This document shows, piece after piece, positions 43,486 to 54,899 of a stretch of 64,000 nucleotides of DNA. The stretch comes from Limnanthes douglasii subsp. nivea (Eukaryota; Streptophyta; Magnoliopsida; Brassicales; Limnanthaceae), in the NCBI GenBank assembly GCA_036936605.1, contig JAUPFV010000002.1:163114813-163178812 (forward strand), read 5' to 3'. Positions within the stretch are counted from its first letter, which is position 1, and each line of letters opens with the position of its first letter. A program made the translations under genes and the position numbers. The notes beneath the pieces are model-generated. The model did not search any database. It was not told where the DNA came from and saw nothing but the letters and a program-made list of their open reading frames with translations.

Positions 43486-45100
43486 TTACGCTGTTCTTGC
43501 CGACTTCAGATCAAGATATTCCGTGGCCACATCAAACGCATCCACAAACTCTTCTTCGATCACATCGGATATCATCATGGTATCCTCGTGCCTTGGAGCG
43601 ACTTCTTGTTTTGGTGCCACTACAGTGTTCTTCTTGACAAAGTCAACCAGCTTTCCGTTCTCTATTAGGTATTGGACTTCTTTCTTTAAAACCACACAGT
43701 CCTTAGTGTGATATCCGATGTCATCATGGAACTGACAGTATTTGTTCTTCTTGTGCTTCCTCGGAGTTTGTAGTGGAAAAGGCTTGCGGAAATGCACATT
43801 TGCACGTGCCTTTTCAAAAATAGTGGAGACACACTCAATCAACTCGGCGTAGTGAGCTGGTCGGACCCACCTATTCGAAGTCGGTCGGACATACTATGGA
43901 ACTACTTGACCCGCCTGTTGATAATGTTGGTTCTGAGTCGCCCGTTGAGGGGTCTGAATCGTTGCTTTAACTGTCTGAGCCCGTGGTCGGACAGTTACGA
44001 CCGGTTGGGCAGCCTGTGGTTCTGGCTAAGTTCGGATCCTGATAGAATTAAGACATGGATTCTATCTCTGAGGCCCTGGTTTCCTCGACTAAGATTCTTT
44101 TTTCTATCTGATCTAACAAAGCTCCAAACGCCATAGCTTGTGTTTCCGCAACATTATCTTTCATTACCCCCGGAAGAAGACCCATTCGGAAGGCAGCCAA
44201 TGCTACCTTGTCTTCGCAATATTCCATGTCAGTCTTGACTTAGATGAATCGCTTGGTGTATTCTTTCAAACTCTCTCCAATTTTCTGCCGACAATAAATG
44301 ATGGTATCTCCGTTATCGGAACATACTCCAAAGCATATCGAAATTATTTATACTCCAGAAAGGATTTCCGGAGAGAGGAGGGATGACCTCCAATTATATC
44401 CGACATTGTACGTGTTCCCCCCGGACCATCGTTAGTTGCTGGGTACAGCCTTTCCTCAGTCGGAGAAGTGAAGTGGTTGCTGACTTTGTAATCTTGATGA
44501 TAGCTATAGGACTAAGGTTGCTTCAGAGTAGTAACATGATCCTCGGAGTACATTTTCCGCTTACCAACATCAGCTTTCTTCCTTGAATCGTTCCTTCTCC
44601 TACTAGTCCGGTGAGTATGCTTGTGTGTCCTCGAATCCTTGTGCCTTCGATCCACCTTGTGCCTCGAGTCGGTCTCCAAAGAGGAGGACTTATCTGAACT
44701 CAAAGAGGTATACTCGCTAGACTCGGACGAATCATATTTTTGTTCGGATCTAGCACGTCTTTTAGAATGCAGATGGCTTTTCCAGCGTCGACTCTCTTTG
44801 GGTATAACAGCATGTTGGGTTTGGTCAGCCTCGATCCTTTCTTGTCGGACCTCAGATCTGACCCTTTTGGTACTCGCCATCATGGCATCCCTTTCAGCAT
44901 TTAACCTTTCGATTTATTCTAGCAACTCTTTTCGTCTGGCGACCAAAACTGACTCCTCCAAAAGTTCTTCCGCATACCGATTCAGAGCATTTCCTTCATT
45001 CGTGACCTGCTCTTCCATCAGATGGTCTCCATATTCGACACCGACTAAATCTCTAGTCGGATTAGTCTCGATCTCTCCACGAGTTTCTGTATCCATAATT
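43486..45100 (-). pseudogene. Gypsy D gag
   Basis: The N-terminal part begins MDTETRGEIETNPTRD near 45094 and continues with LLEESVLVARRKELLE and a Lys/Arg/Ser-rich region (RRHKDSRTHKHTHRTSRRRN). The capsid core is missing most of its length: compared with gypsy E, bases corresponding to about 63075-63270 and 63300-63340 are absent. The match resumes at TIIYCRQKIGESLKEYTKRF near 44300. Downstream are RKHKKNKYCQFHDDIGYHTK and DCVVLKKEVQYLIENGK (43486-43842), the gag C-terminal nucleic-acid-binding region (C-H-H-C-like). Confidence 0.8.
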
Positions 45101-45150
45101 TTGTTACTTTTAGTTTTCAAGGTTTTAGAAATTTCTTCTGGGTACCAAAT

Positions 45151-45170
45151 GGTTCCCACACACGGCGCCA
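45151..45170 (-). other. Gypsy D primer-binding site
   Basis: On the minus strand tggcgccgtgtgtgggaacc lies one base after the 5' LTR. It differs by one base from the tggcgccgtctgtggga form of the gene-carrying element. Confidence 0.78.
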
Positions 45171-45171
45171 C

Positions 45172-45586
45172 TGATGAGCTCAGAGATTCTTTAGTGAGAC
45201 TCAGGAGCGAAGATGTTCGTGTGAGTGGATCAGACTGAAGAATATTCGTGTGATGTGATAGCAAACAGTGAATCACTAGAAAGAGAAAGAGACAAAAGAA
45301 ATAAATGTTGCAATTATTGATCAATCATTGGTCATTTTCCCCAAAAAGGAATGTCCTTTATATAGTAAATGAGGTGGATGGTTAAATTACATAACTACTA
45401 CCGTAAGAGTGGATTTCTTACCCCACTATTTGACTATTTACAAACAAGTTCTTGGGGTATAACATTTGACACCCCATATTTCTTATGTGTGCTTTACTTT
45501 GGTCCCTAACCATAAAAAACATGGACATAGACCTTATTTTTAAACTAAATTACATGTTAGCCACCTATATTTTCATTCCCTTATCA
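45172..45586 (-). repeat. Gypsy D right (5') LTR
   Basis: 415 bp. On the minus strand it begins TGATAAGGGAATG and ends GAGCTCATCA. A TATA box lies at 45357-45364 (minus-strand tatataaa). The gypsy E LTR at 61846-62259 is the same sequence family in the opposite orientation. Confidence 0.92.
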
Positions 45587-45591
45587 ATTAG

Positions 45592-48500
45592 ATATCTTCA
45601 AATGGAAGAGACAAAAAGAACTTCATTGAAAAGTCCGAAATGATCAAGCTACTATACTGGAACATTCGTGGAATTGGTAATCAAGCGTCTGTTAGAAGAC
45701 TCAAATCTTTAATTAGAAAGGAAGTGATTAAATTATTGTTTATGCAAGAACATATGATTAACAATGATCAGATAAGTAACCTTTCTATTAGACTCAAACT
45801 TACTAACTCTTTTGCTAATGTATCTAATAAAATTTGGGTATTTTGGTATGAATATTTGGAGGTCAAAATATTGGAGGACAGAGTTTAGTGTGTCCATATG
45901 GAGGTCACTCACCCTTTCATTCAGAAAGGGGTATTTATAACTTGTGTCTACGCTAAGTGTCAAAGGTCTGAAAGGAATGAGTTGTGGAATAACTTAAAGT
46001 CATTTATGCCTATGGTTAAGGAGTGTCTTCTACTAGGAGATTTCAACTTTATTGTCTCTCCCCATGAACAATCGGTGTGTACAACTTTGTGCTAAACCAG
46101 TGCAAATGATCTACTTAACATGATCAAAGACTGCTACCTAGAGGATGTTGGGTATATTGGTCCTAAATTCACTTGGACTAATAAGACCATGTGGAAAAGA
46201 TTAGACAAGGTATTGTTCAATCAAAAATAATTTGATCTCTTTGCACTCACTAAAGTATCCCACCTACCCTGTACTTGTTCAGACCACACCCCAATTTGTA
46301 TCACTATAACTAAAGAGGTTAGGAAACTTGGCAGATCTTTTAAGTTTCTTAATATTTGGGCTATGGACAAGGACTTTATAGGTTTTGTGAAAGAAAACTG
46401 GTCAGTTCCTATGACGGGCTTTCCCTCAACATATATTCTGGAATAAGCTAAAAAGGTTGAAGGTTGCCTTAAAGAAGTGGAATAAAGAACATTTTGGGAA
46501 CTTATTTGATAAAATTAAACAAGCGGAGGAATACTTATAGATATGTGAAGAGAAATTCAGAAGGTCTAACAGCCCTAAAGACAAACAATGTCTCTCCAAA
46601 GCCACTGTTGAAGACCCGCTTGCTCTTTCCATGGAAGAGAATTACTGGAAACAAAAAACAAATGCAAATTGGTTAATGGATGGTGACAGAAACACAAATC
46701 GCTACCGCAATTTTGTAAAATAAAAAAGAAGCCAAAGGGCTATAAAAGGCATCAGAATCAACAATGTGTGGACTGATGATGAGGAAACTATCAATACTTC
46801 TGCAGAATCCTATTTCTCAGATACATTCTCTTCTCCATCTTACTTAAATAAAAATGTTGAATCTAAATGCTTGTGTAATAAGATATTTAACATTATTCCT
46901 AGACTAGTGAAATATTTTGATAATAAGATGATATTAGTAGAGCCTATAGAAGATGAAATTTGGACTTCAATTCAGAGTCTAAATCCCTCTGGTGCTGCAG
47001 GGATTGATGGGTTTAACAAGTGTTTCTTTACCACCTGTTGCATGTTATCAAATCTGACTTTAGTAATGCCATTAAAGACTTCATGAAGGGTCAGCCTATA
47101 CCTAAAGGAGTCATATCTACTGGCATATGCCTGATTCCTAAGACCTCTAATCCCTATAACTGGAATCAGTTTTGACCTATAAGCCTATGTACACTTACTA
47201 ATAGGATAATGTCTAAGCTAGTCAATAATAGACTAGCTACTATTCTCCCTAACCTTATCTTAGAATTCCAAGGTGCCTATGTGTTAGATAGGTCAATTCA
47301 CGACAATATACTAATTGCTAAGGAACTAATTGATGATATAGGGAGGAAAACTAAGGCTGGCAATATAGTTATCAATCTAGACATGTTTAAGGCTTTTGAT
47401 AAGTTAGCCCACAACTTTGTTATCAGATTTCTTAGAAGCTTTGGATTTAGCTATCAAGTAACTAAGTTAATAACTAATATTATCAGGTCTATTAGTATTT
47501 CTCTCCTTATAAATGGTAAGTCCATTGGATACTTCAAAGCTAAAGGAGGGGTGAGACAAGGAGATCCCTTGTCTCCAACCCTCTTTATACTGGCTAAGGA
47601 AGTATTGATTAGAGGGATATGCCAGTTATTTAGAGAAAACAAAAACTTGAAGTATTCTAGTAGAGGGAATATGAGTATACATGTGCTTACATTTGCTGAC
47701 GATGTTTTGATCTTCACTAATGGTTCTCAAGTTTCCCTTGAGAAGATAGCAAATTTCCTGCAGGTTTATCAAGAAATATTTATTCAGTCAATTAATAAGA
47801 AGAAAACAGAGATAATCACTGCAACAAGCATGTCTTTAGAAAGGAGAAGCAGTCTAACTACTGAAACAAGCTATACCATAACTCTTCTTCCTACAACATA
47901 TTTGGGGGTAATAGTTAGTCCCCATAATAAGGCTTCTAACGTTAACCTTTTATTAGAAAAAATCAGTGAAAAGATTTCTAGTTGGGATGGAAAAATGCTT
48001 TGTTTTAGTGGTCGTCTTACTTTAATAAAATAAGTTCTTATGTATATCCCTCTTCACTGGTTACAGAGTTGTTGGATCCCCACAACAATCATTTCAAAAA
48101 TCGAAAGATTAATGAATAGATTCCTGTGGGGATCAAATAGTGAGGTTAACAAAACTCACTGGTCATCCTGGCCATCTTTGTGCAAATCATTTGAAGAAGG
48201 GGGACTCAATATTAATAGTCTGGCTAATATACATAAAGATTTTTCTTGTAAGCTATGGCTAAGGTTTAGGGATAACACATCTCTATGGGCCAAATTACTT
48301 AATAATATCTATTGTTCAGGAAACATCATTTGTAGGTTGACTGCAAATATGCTTCACAAACGTGGAAAAGGCTTGCCAAGATCAGGGAGCTACCTGAATC
48401 TCATATTAAATGGGATTTGGACTGTTGGTAATATAGATATTTGGTTAGATAGTTGGTTTGGTAGACCTCCTCTTATTAAACTTAAACTTATATGGACATC

Positions 48501-49678
48501 TTAAGTGACCATAACATAGACCTAGTTTCTAAACTTAATATTAACTGTTCTATAAAGGTTAATATTATGTGGACTTTATCTAAAGATGGTTCCTTTAGTA
48601 TAAAAGAAACCATAAAAGGCTTAAACCCTCCCCTCAATAGATGAGGCCTATTTAGCAACATTTGGAACCAGATATCACCTATGAAGTGCTCCCTCTTAGC
48701 ATGGAGACTTTTACTTAATAAAATTCCCACTGACTCTACCCTTCAATCTATGCACATTACCCTAGCATCTAAATGTCAATTCTGTCATAACATTGAAACT
48801 ACAAATCATCTATTTATTCACTGTAATTTTGCATGGGAAATTTGATCCTATTTTGCTAGCAATTTAAGGGTTGAAATTCAGCGGTTCATGACAATAAAAC
48901 ACTTATTTCTGACTTGGTTCTGGTCTGCTAACAATAAAACTCATATTAAGACCATTTTGCCTACTTTAATATGCTGGATCATTTGGCAACAGAGAAACAA
49001 AAGGAAAATGAACTTTGTTCACTTTTCTTCCTCTGCTGCTATAAACTACATCATAAATATGATGAATGGCCTAGACTTTGCTAAAATGCTTAAAACTAAG
49101 CACTGGAAAGGATGTGAAGAGGCAAGATTGAACTTTGGCTGCATAAATCATCTACATACTAGACGAAAAGTTTCTTATCTTACCTAGAATCCTCCTACTG
49201 TAGGTCGTCTTAAGCTAAACTCCGATGTCAGTTGCTCCACCAATGGTGAATCAAGCGGAGCCAAAGTCATATGGGACTGCCAAGGCAATCTGGTCCTTGG
49301 ATATGAGAATAACTATGGCCTTCTTACTCCTATACAAGCAGAATCTCATGCACTCCTTGATGAACCCCTCTTGTGAAAAATTAAAGGATACAATGAGATA
49401 GGCATCGAGACAGATTCAGAAATACTGGCTTCACTACTGAAAGGAAAGTTTCCTCTTAATTAAGCTCAATTCTCAGCAATATAAAAGCTTTGATCTCTTG
49501 TAAAATGACAATTCACCCCATCTTTAGAGAGCAAAATCGAGCAGCCGATTGGCTTGTTCGATGGACTCAAAGATGTAAGATGAAAGTCGATCACAAAGAT
49601 TTCAAGGCTCCAAAAATGATATATGCCATTATATTGCTCGAAAGTTTAAGTATAGGATATATACGTATTGAAGACTAA
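45592..49678 (+). pseudogene. LINE D ORF2 (endonuclease, RT, zinc finger, RNase H)
   Basis: The endonuclease starts MIKLLYWNIRGIGNQA (45640), with LLFMQEHM, LLLGDFNFIVSP and CSDHTPICI. The RT (about 46930-48033) has LNPSGAAGIDGFN, LEFQGAYVLDRSIHDNILI, VINLDMFKAFDKL, GVRQGDPLSPTLF and LTFADDVLIFTNG. A zf-RVT region (SLLAWRLLLNKIPTDS, CQFCHNIETTNHLFIHC) lies near 48690-48835. The RNase H (near 49210-49560) has LNSDVSCSTNG, QAESHALLDE and IETDSEIL. The product would nick DNA and reverse-transcribe its RNA at the target. About a dozen stops or frameshifts. Gypsy D separates it from ORF1. Confidence 0.87.
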
Positions 49679-50879
49679 CTTACTTTTCTTTTTGAAGTTA
49701 TCTCAGAAATCAAATGGAGCTTATTATGATGACAATGTGGTATCAGCTCAAGAAGGAAGTCTCTAACCTTAAAGCACATGGAAATGGAATTGAAGAGAGT
49801 CAGAAATAATCAACAAGATTATCCTCCCTTCAATTCAGGGAATGTGTGTGAAAGAATGCAAGCTGTGAGAAGGAAATTACTCACCGAAAACTTCATTCCT
49901 CGTTGTAGTCCAGTACACTGATTTACTTCATCAATTTGGTGATGATGATTGCAAATCATGAGTATAAAAAAAGTGAAGTTAGACAAGTGACTAAAGTTTT
50001 ATATAATAAAGAAAAGAATTCAAAAGAAACTTACCCAGAAACTCAGCTCAATCTTTACAAAGGAAGTCGTTAGTCCTTTGTATGTGGATGTCTATGCTGA
50101 AATCGTATCTCCATGAAATTGAACTAAAGATAGTCAGTAACTTGCTCTACTAAAATGAAATGTTCACTCTTCGATTCAGTGGAAGGAAATGCTACAAACT
50201 ATTGAGGCATGCAAGCTACTTTAATGAAAAATCTTACCCTGATTAAGACTCAACAATCCTCACATCAGACGTCTCACTGCTGATCGAACTCTTCCCTCAA
50301 ATCTTTGATGAAGACTATGATAATTTTAAGCAGTGAGCTTCATGTAATCGAGAAGCTAAAGGCAGTAGCTATGGCTGTCTATAGAAGAGAGAGAAAATGT
50401 CAATTCAAATTAGGGTTTGTTTGTTAATTAAGGATCTAGGGTATTCCAAAATTCCTTTAAATTCCCAATTTTTGTAACTCTTTCAATTTGAGTAATAAAT
50501 TTTTTTAGATTTAAAAAAATACATTTAAATTTACTACTATATAATTCGAGAAAAACTTTAGGTTGGGATAATTCGTCCATGCTATATTTTTACAAAGATG
50601 TAATTTTACTAAAGCACGATAAAGATCAATTTTATTTTTTTGTAGCAAGTTAAGAGTCCTTGATTTATACTATTCAACTTGAGGGGAAGTATTAGAGTAT
50701 CTTTATATCTATTATAAGTAACTATAAACATAACGGTAGATGGATGGTTGCACTAATTTAGGTATGTATGTCATGAGATTGACTATAATAATTATAGTCA
50801 TAATTAGGATTGACTGTATGGATTATAGTCATAATTAGGATTGACTTTATTTATTATAATCATAATTATCACTAGTTAT
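49679..50879. other. Unassigned; possible copia-like remnant
   Basis: tggtatcagctc at 49739 resembles the initiator-tRNA primer site of copia elements, and caacttgaggggaagtattagag near 50675 resembles a copia purine tract and LTR start. Nothing between them codes, and no LTR pair was found. From 50780 a short repeat of attgact.t...attatagtcataattagg occurs two to three times just before gypsy F. Confidence 0.4.
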
Positions 50880-51223
50880 TGGTCGGACCGGATATCACTG
50901 GAGGCATATGATATTGATTCTGATTTTATCCGAAGGGCATTTCGGAAATGATGAATGAAACTCAATGATTGAAGAGTAACTTGAGTGGACCAATGACTCA
51001 GCTATGTACCTAGGACATTGAATTTTGGGCGTGGGGGCTCATAGGATTGACGAGAATATAAGATCCGATCAGAATGGCCCATGGATCCAAGAAAAAAGTA
51101 TAATTACCCCCAACCAACAACATTAAATAGGTTGGACATTTTCTAAACACTAAATACAAGCATCCACCTCATTTCTCTCACTATAATCTACTAAAAACTT
51201 AATATCAACCAACTAAAATATCA
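50880..51223 (+). repeat. Gypsy F 5' LTR
   Basis: 344 bp, the direct repeat of 61021-61364. The TATA box is degraded (tataatta where the 3' copy has tataaata). Confidence 0.9.
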
Positions 51224-51225
51224 AA

Positions 51226-51243
51226 TTGGCGACCACAATGGGA
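51226..51243 (+). other. Gypsy F primer-binding site
   Basis: ttggcgaccacaatggga begins two bases after the LTR. It differs from the tggcgccgtctgtgg form of gypsy D and E, so F primes from a different tRNA or a diverged site. Confidence 0.6.
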
Positions 51244-51387
51244 GTTAAGGGTAAATGAATAGCTATATTCAATACCTCACTTGTAATTCGAAGTTCGGAA
51301 ATTTTAGGATATGGATCTCAATATGTAAGAAGTGGTACCTAATAAGAATGAAGGAACACGATATGAGAATGAGCATGCTATTGTGTC

Positions 51388-52458
51388 CAGTGGCGTAGCC
51401 AGGATGGAAACACAGTGGTGTCCTAGACCTTCTGATTATTATCAGATCAACGTATATATATTTATCAAAATAAATTAAAATAAGATACAAAAATGGTTAT
51501 AACAAATATGGTTTACATTAAATCTCAAACCTAAAATATGATTAAAAATAAAAACAAAAACATAAATACAAGTTAATTTTACTTGTAATTCCCTTACTCA
51601 TAGCTTGAAACTATTGAAAGATAGTTGCGTTATCGTGGTAAATTCCTCTTTTTCCACGGATGTCACCAAACAATCATTAAGCAATGGATCACTCATTCTA
51701 TTTCTCAACCCATTCATATAATTCAAACTTCAAAAGCTCATAAACCCAATTGAGAATTTTATGCCTTTTTGTATTCACAATAATCCTCGAAAGTTCTGTG
51801 AGTCCTTTTATCTTGTGTCTCTCCTCCGGTTAAATTCAGTAACTAAATTAGAGACATTTGTATTTATCCTTTTATATTTAGGATTTGTTTTAAAATATCT
51901 ATGCATCCTATAATGACAAACAAAAAAAACTCAACCAACAATAAAATTTAAACTTAGCATTGCAAAATAAAAATTATGATTTATGCATGTCTATTTGCTC
52001 TTGAAATGAACTATACAGCTCTCTATCTTAAAAAAAACATAGATCAACCAATATTATTCTTAAAAAAACATAAGACATATAGAAAATCTTCCATTTTGAG
52101 AATTAATAACACAACAACATACTAAATATCTTAGTGTTTGAAGCTCGTTAGCGTTTTGTAATTGATAGTAAAAGAAAAATTGTTCTAAAAGACTGTATAT
52201 TGTAGTTAATTTGTATTATTTTTTAAATCATTATAAATGTATATTATATATATACATTAAAAAAATAATATTAAATAAATATGATAATAGTAAACCAAAG
52301 TTATTTTTTGTCATCGTTGAGTCTAGAACTCAAGACTTGTGGGTTCCTCACCTAGTGCTTCACCAGCTAGACTAAAGGTTGTTGTGTGAATTCAATTGCT
52401 AAAGATTAGCTTTAAGGAATCAGGTGGGTTCCTGGGACCCCACCTGGCTCCGCCTATG
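51388..52458. mobile_element. hAT-like non-autonomous DNA transposon (1071 bp)
   Basis: A perfect 8-bp duplication, attgtgtc, flanks it (51380-51387 and 52459-52466). The ends are imperfect inverted repeats: CAGTGGCGTAGCCAGG on the left and, inverted, CATAGGCGGAGCCAGG on the right (13 of 16 identical). An 8-bp duplication with short CA-starting inverted ends is the hAT signature. The interior is AT-rich with no transposase. It interrupts the start of gypsy F gag; removing it and one duplication copy rejoins an open frame. Confidence 0.87.
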
Positions 52459-53886
52459 ATTGTGTCTCATGTCAATCACAACACAGAGGAAATACCATTC
52501 ATGCAAGATGAATGTGATCACTTGAGGGATAAAATTGAAGCTTTGAGAGCCCAAAGGCAAGTTGAAAGAGCATTGAAAGAAAATTATGATGCGGGAGATA
52601 TATCTCCAAATGAGCCTGGGGACAATAACAAACAAGGTGCAAATGATCAGTCCCCAAAGGCTTAGATTAACTCTAAAAAAGAGCATCGAGAAAACGAGTA
52701 ATGAGTGCATCAGATTCTTTTGACTCTGATAGGTCTTCTTCATCTAGTAGTGAGCAAAGCCATCAGAAAAATAAAATAAGGTTAACCAAGAAACATTCAA
52801 GGAAAATGGGCAGGAAGGGGAAAATGAATAATAATAAGTTTCAAGGAAACATTAAAGGGTCAGCAGCTCAAGGTATTGATAATCTACCGAGTGATCAGTT
52901 TGCTACGCATTCTGAATTCGGTATATTTGCCACTCCTGATAAAAATACAATATTTAGCCGTAACCATAATTGTAGGCAATCACCTTTGTCTAAAAAATAC
53001 TCTCCGAACATTTGCCCAGGCGGTTTGACAATTCCAAAATGGAAAAGTATGATGGAAATAAAGACCCTGATAACCACCCAGAGTAGTTCAAAAACTTTAT
53101 GATGAACTTCGAAGATGATGATAAAATTTTATGTCAAGCTTTCTCACAAACTTTTAAAGGGAGTGCCTTAAAATGGTATAATAGTTTACCACATGGATTT
53201 ATAAAGAACTTTGATGTATTTTGGATTGGATTCCGGAGACAATTCGTGGTGAGTAAGGAGCTTAAAGGTAATGGTGCACTATCATCCATTGTTCTCAAGA
53301 TCCGAATGAATCCTTAAAAACATATATTAGTCGTTTTGTAAATATGAAGAACAAATTGCCTGATTGTTTTGAACAAGTAGCTATTTCCTCTCTAAGACAA
53401 GGTTTAAACCTGGGTGAGTTGGCTGATTCGGTAACTCGTAAAAAAACGATGACATGGGGTGGATTATTGAATCAGGTCAGAAAACAGATTACACTGGAAG
53501 AATCTAAGAAATCTAGAGTACCACGCCAAAATAGGTTTGTTCCTACAGCTTCAATCCCACAAGCCAGTACTCAATCTCAAACTACATTTAATTACAAGCC
53601 TAAAGATTCCGGACAGGGTCACATCGGCCAAGATAGAAGTAATCAGGTCAATCCCAACCATTTAAACCAAAGAGGATTTCATGCATTCAAACTGAATGGT
53701 TTTCCGAACTTGGAGAAAGTGTGGTTACCATTTATAATAAAACTAAGAATGCTGTGCATTTTAAAAGACCAACACCAATTCAATCCCCTAGAGAGAATAA
53801 TAATACTCACTTCTGTAAGTACCATAATGATGTGGGTTATGATACCTAAGACTGCATCAACCTATAACAAGAAGTGTAGAATTTAA
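52459..53886 (+). pseudogene. Gypsy F gag
   Basis: The frame begins upstream of the hAT element (near 51345), continues as PFMQDECDHLRDKIEALRAQ, and then a Ser/Lys-rich region (52701-53102). The capsid core reads FEDDDKILCQAFSQTFKGSA, LKWYNSLPHGFIKNFDVFW and RRQFVVSKELKGNG (53099-53317), followed by FEQVAISSLRQGLNLGELAD and TWGGLLNQVRKQI (53344-53600). It is related to gypsy D/E gag. Frame breaks near 53100 and 53320. Confidence 0.82.
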
Positions 53887-54214
53887 TTGAGAGAGGGAAG
53901 TTGTTAGCTTTTTTCAAAAAGAAAAAAGAAATAGGCAAGTCAATACTCACTCTCAATCTAATGCAAATGCAACCCGAGTAGCATCACCAACTGGTCTAGG
54001 GCAAAGTGTAGGAGCATCTAGACAAGAAGATGATATGGTGATTATGGAAAGGGTTGATGTGGATTCGTAATATCTAGATCCTGACCGTGATTGGAATCAA
54101 GTGGGGATGATAGTAGAAAAGATCCAAGATCGTGATTGGTGCAATGAGAATGTGATTGGGGTGCCAGCCAGTGTGATTAGTCACAAATTATCTATCTAAT
54201 CTGATGTTGGGCCA

Positions 54215-54790
54215 GTGGTACAGAAAAGAAGATCTTTTTCAAGAGAAAAATCTGAATCAATTGTTCAGGAAGTGGATAGGTTAACCAAAATGGGGCATAT
54301 CAAAGAATCTCAATACCCTCTTTGGACAGTGTGCATTGACTTTACAGATCTTAGTAGAGCTTGCCGTAAAGATCCTTTTCCAGTGCTCCAAATAGATCAG
54401 ATGGTGGACTCTGCATCAGGAAACACGTTGTTGTCTTTCATGGATGCCTTTCCTAGGTATAAACAAATATAGATGAATCTAAATGATCAAGAGCACACTA
54501 ATTTTATAACTGATAAGGGGATCCATTGTTATAAGGTAATTCCATTTGAGTTGACGAATGTTGGAGCTACTTATCAACGACTAGTGAATAAGGCATTTGA
54601 TAATCAGATCAGCAATAATATAAAAGTTTACATTGATGACATGATGGTGAAAATATCTAAGGAGAAAGATCACATATGCGATATCTAAGAAACCTTTTTA
54701 ACTTATAAGCCATAAACTTGAAGTTAAATCTCGAGAAATATACCTTCAGAGTCCGATCTGGTAAGTTCGAGGGGTATATTATAAGTGAGA
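54215..54790 (+). pseudogene. Gypsy F reverse transcriptase, internally deleted
   Basis: KRRSFSREKSESIVQEVDRL leads to SQYPLWT, directly joined to VCIDFTDLSRACRKDPFP; about 14 residues (the N-P-V-L-V-K-K-K-N-G-K type block) are missing at this join. MDAFPRYKQI, NVGATYQRLVNKAFDNQI and the catalytic YIDDMMVK (near 54630) follow. The upstream protease and RT start seen in gypsy A and D are absent between 53890 and 54215. Stops at 54472 and 54686. Confidence 0.82.
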
Positions 54791-54899
54791 AAAAGATTCA
54801 AGCTGACCCCGATCCATATATGCTTTGTTATCCATGGATCCACCTCGAAATACCAAAGGAGTCCAGATATTAACTGGAAGATTGGCTGCATTGAATTGG

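Larger units (their letters stand above)
35066..45586 (-). mobile_element. Gypsy D: Tat-like Ty3/gypsy element inserted in LINE D
   Basis: LTRs are 35066-35481 and 45172-45586, starting TGATGAGCTC and ending CTTATCA on the plus strand. The duplication attag flanks the element at 35061-35065 and 45587-45591. Gag, protease, RT, RNase H and integrase lie on the minus strand; the antisense gene lies on the plus strand at 36070-38900. Unexpectedly, the left LTR is followed on its inner side by attag and about 300 bp of LINE D ORF2, repeating the arrangement beyond the right LTR. The element is inactive. Confidence 0.9.

Noticed and set aside
44621..45238. 205-residue plus-strand open frame
   Set aside because: Shadow of gypsy D gag and LTR on the minus strand.
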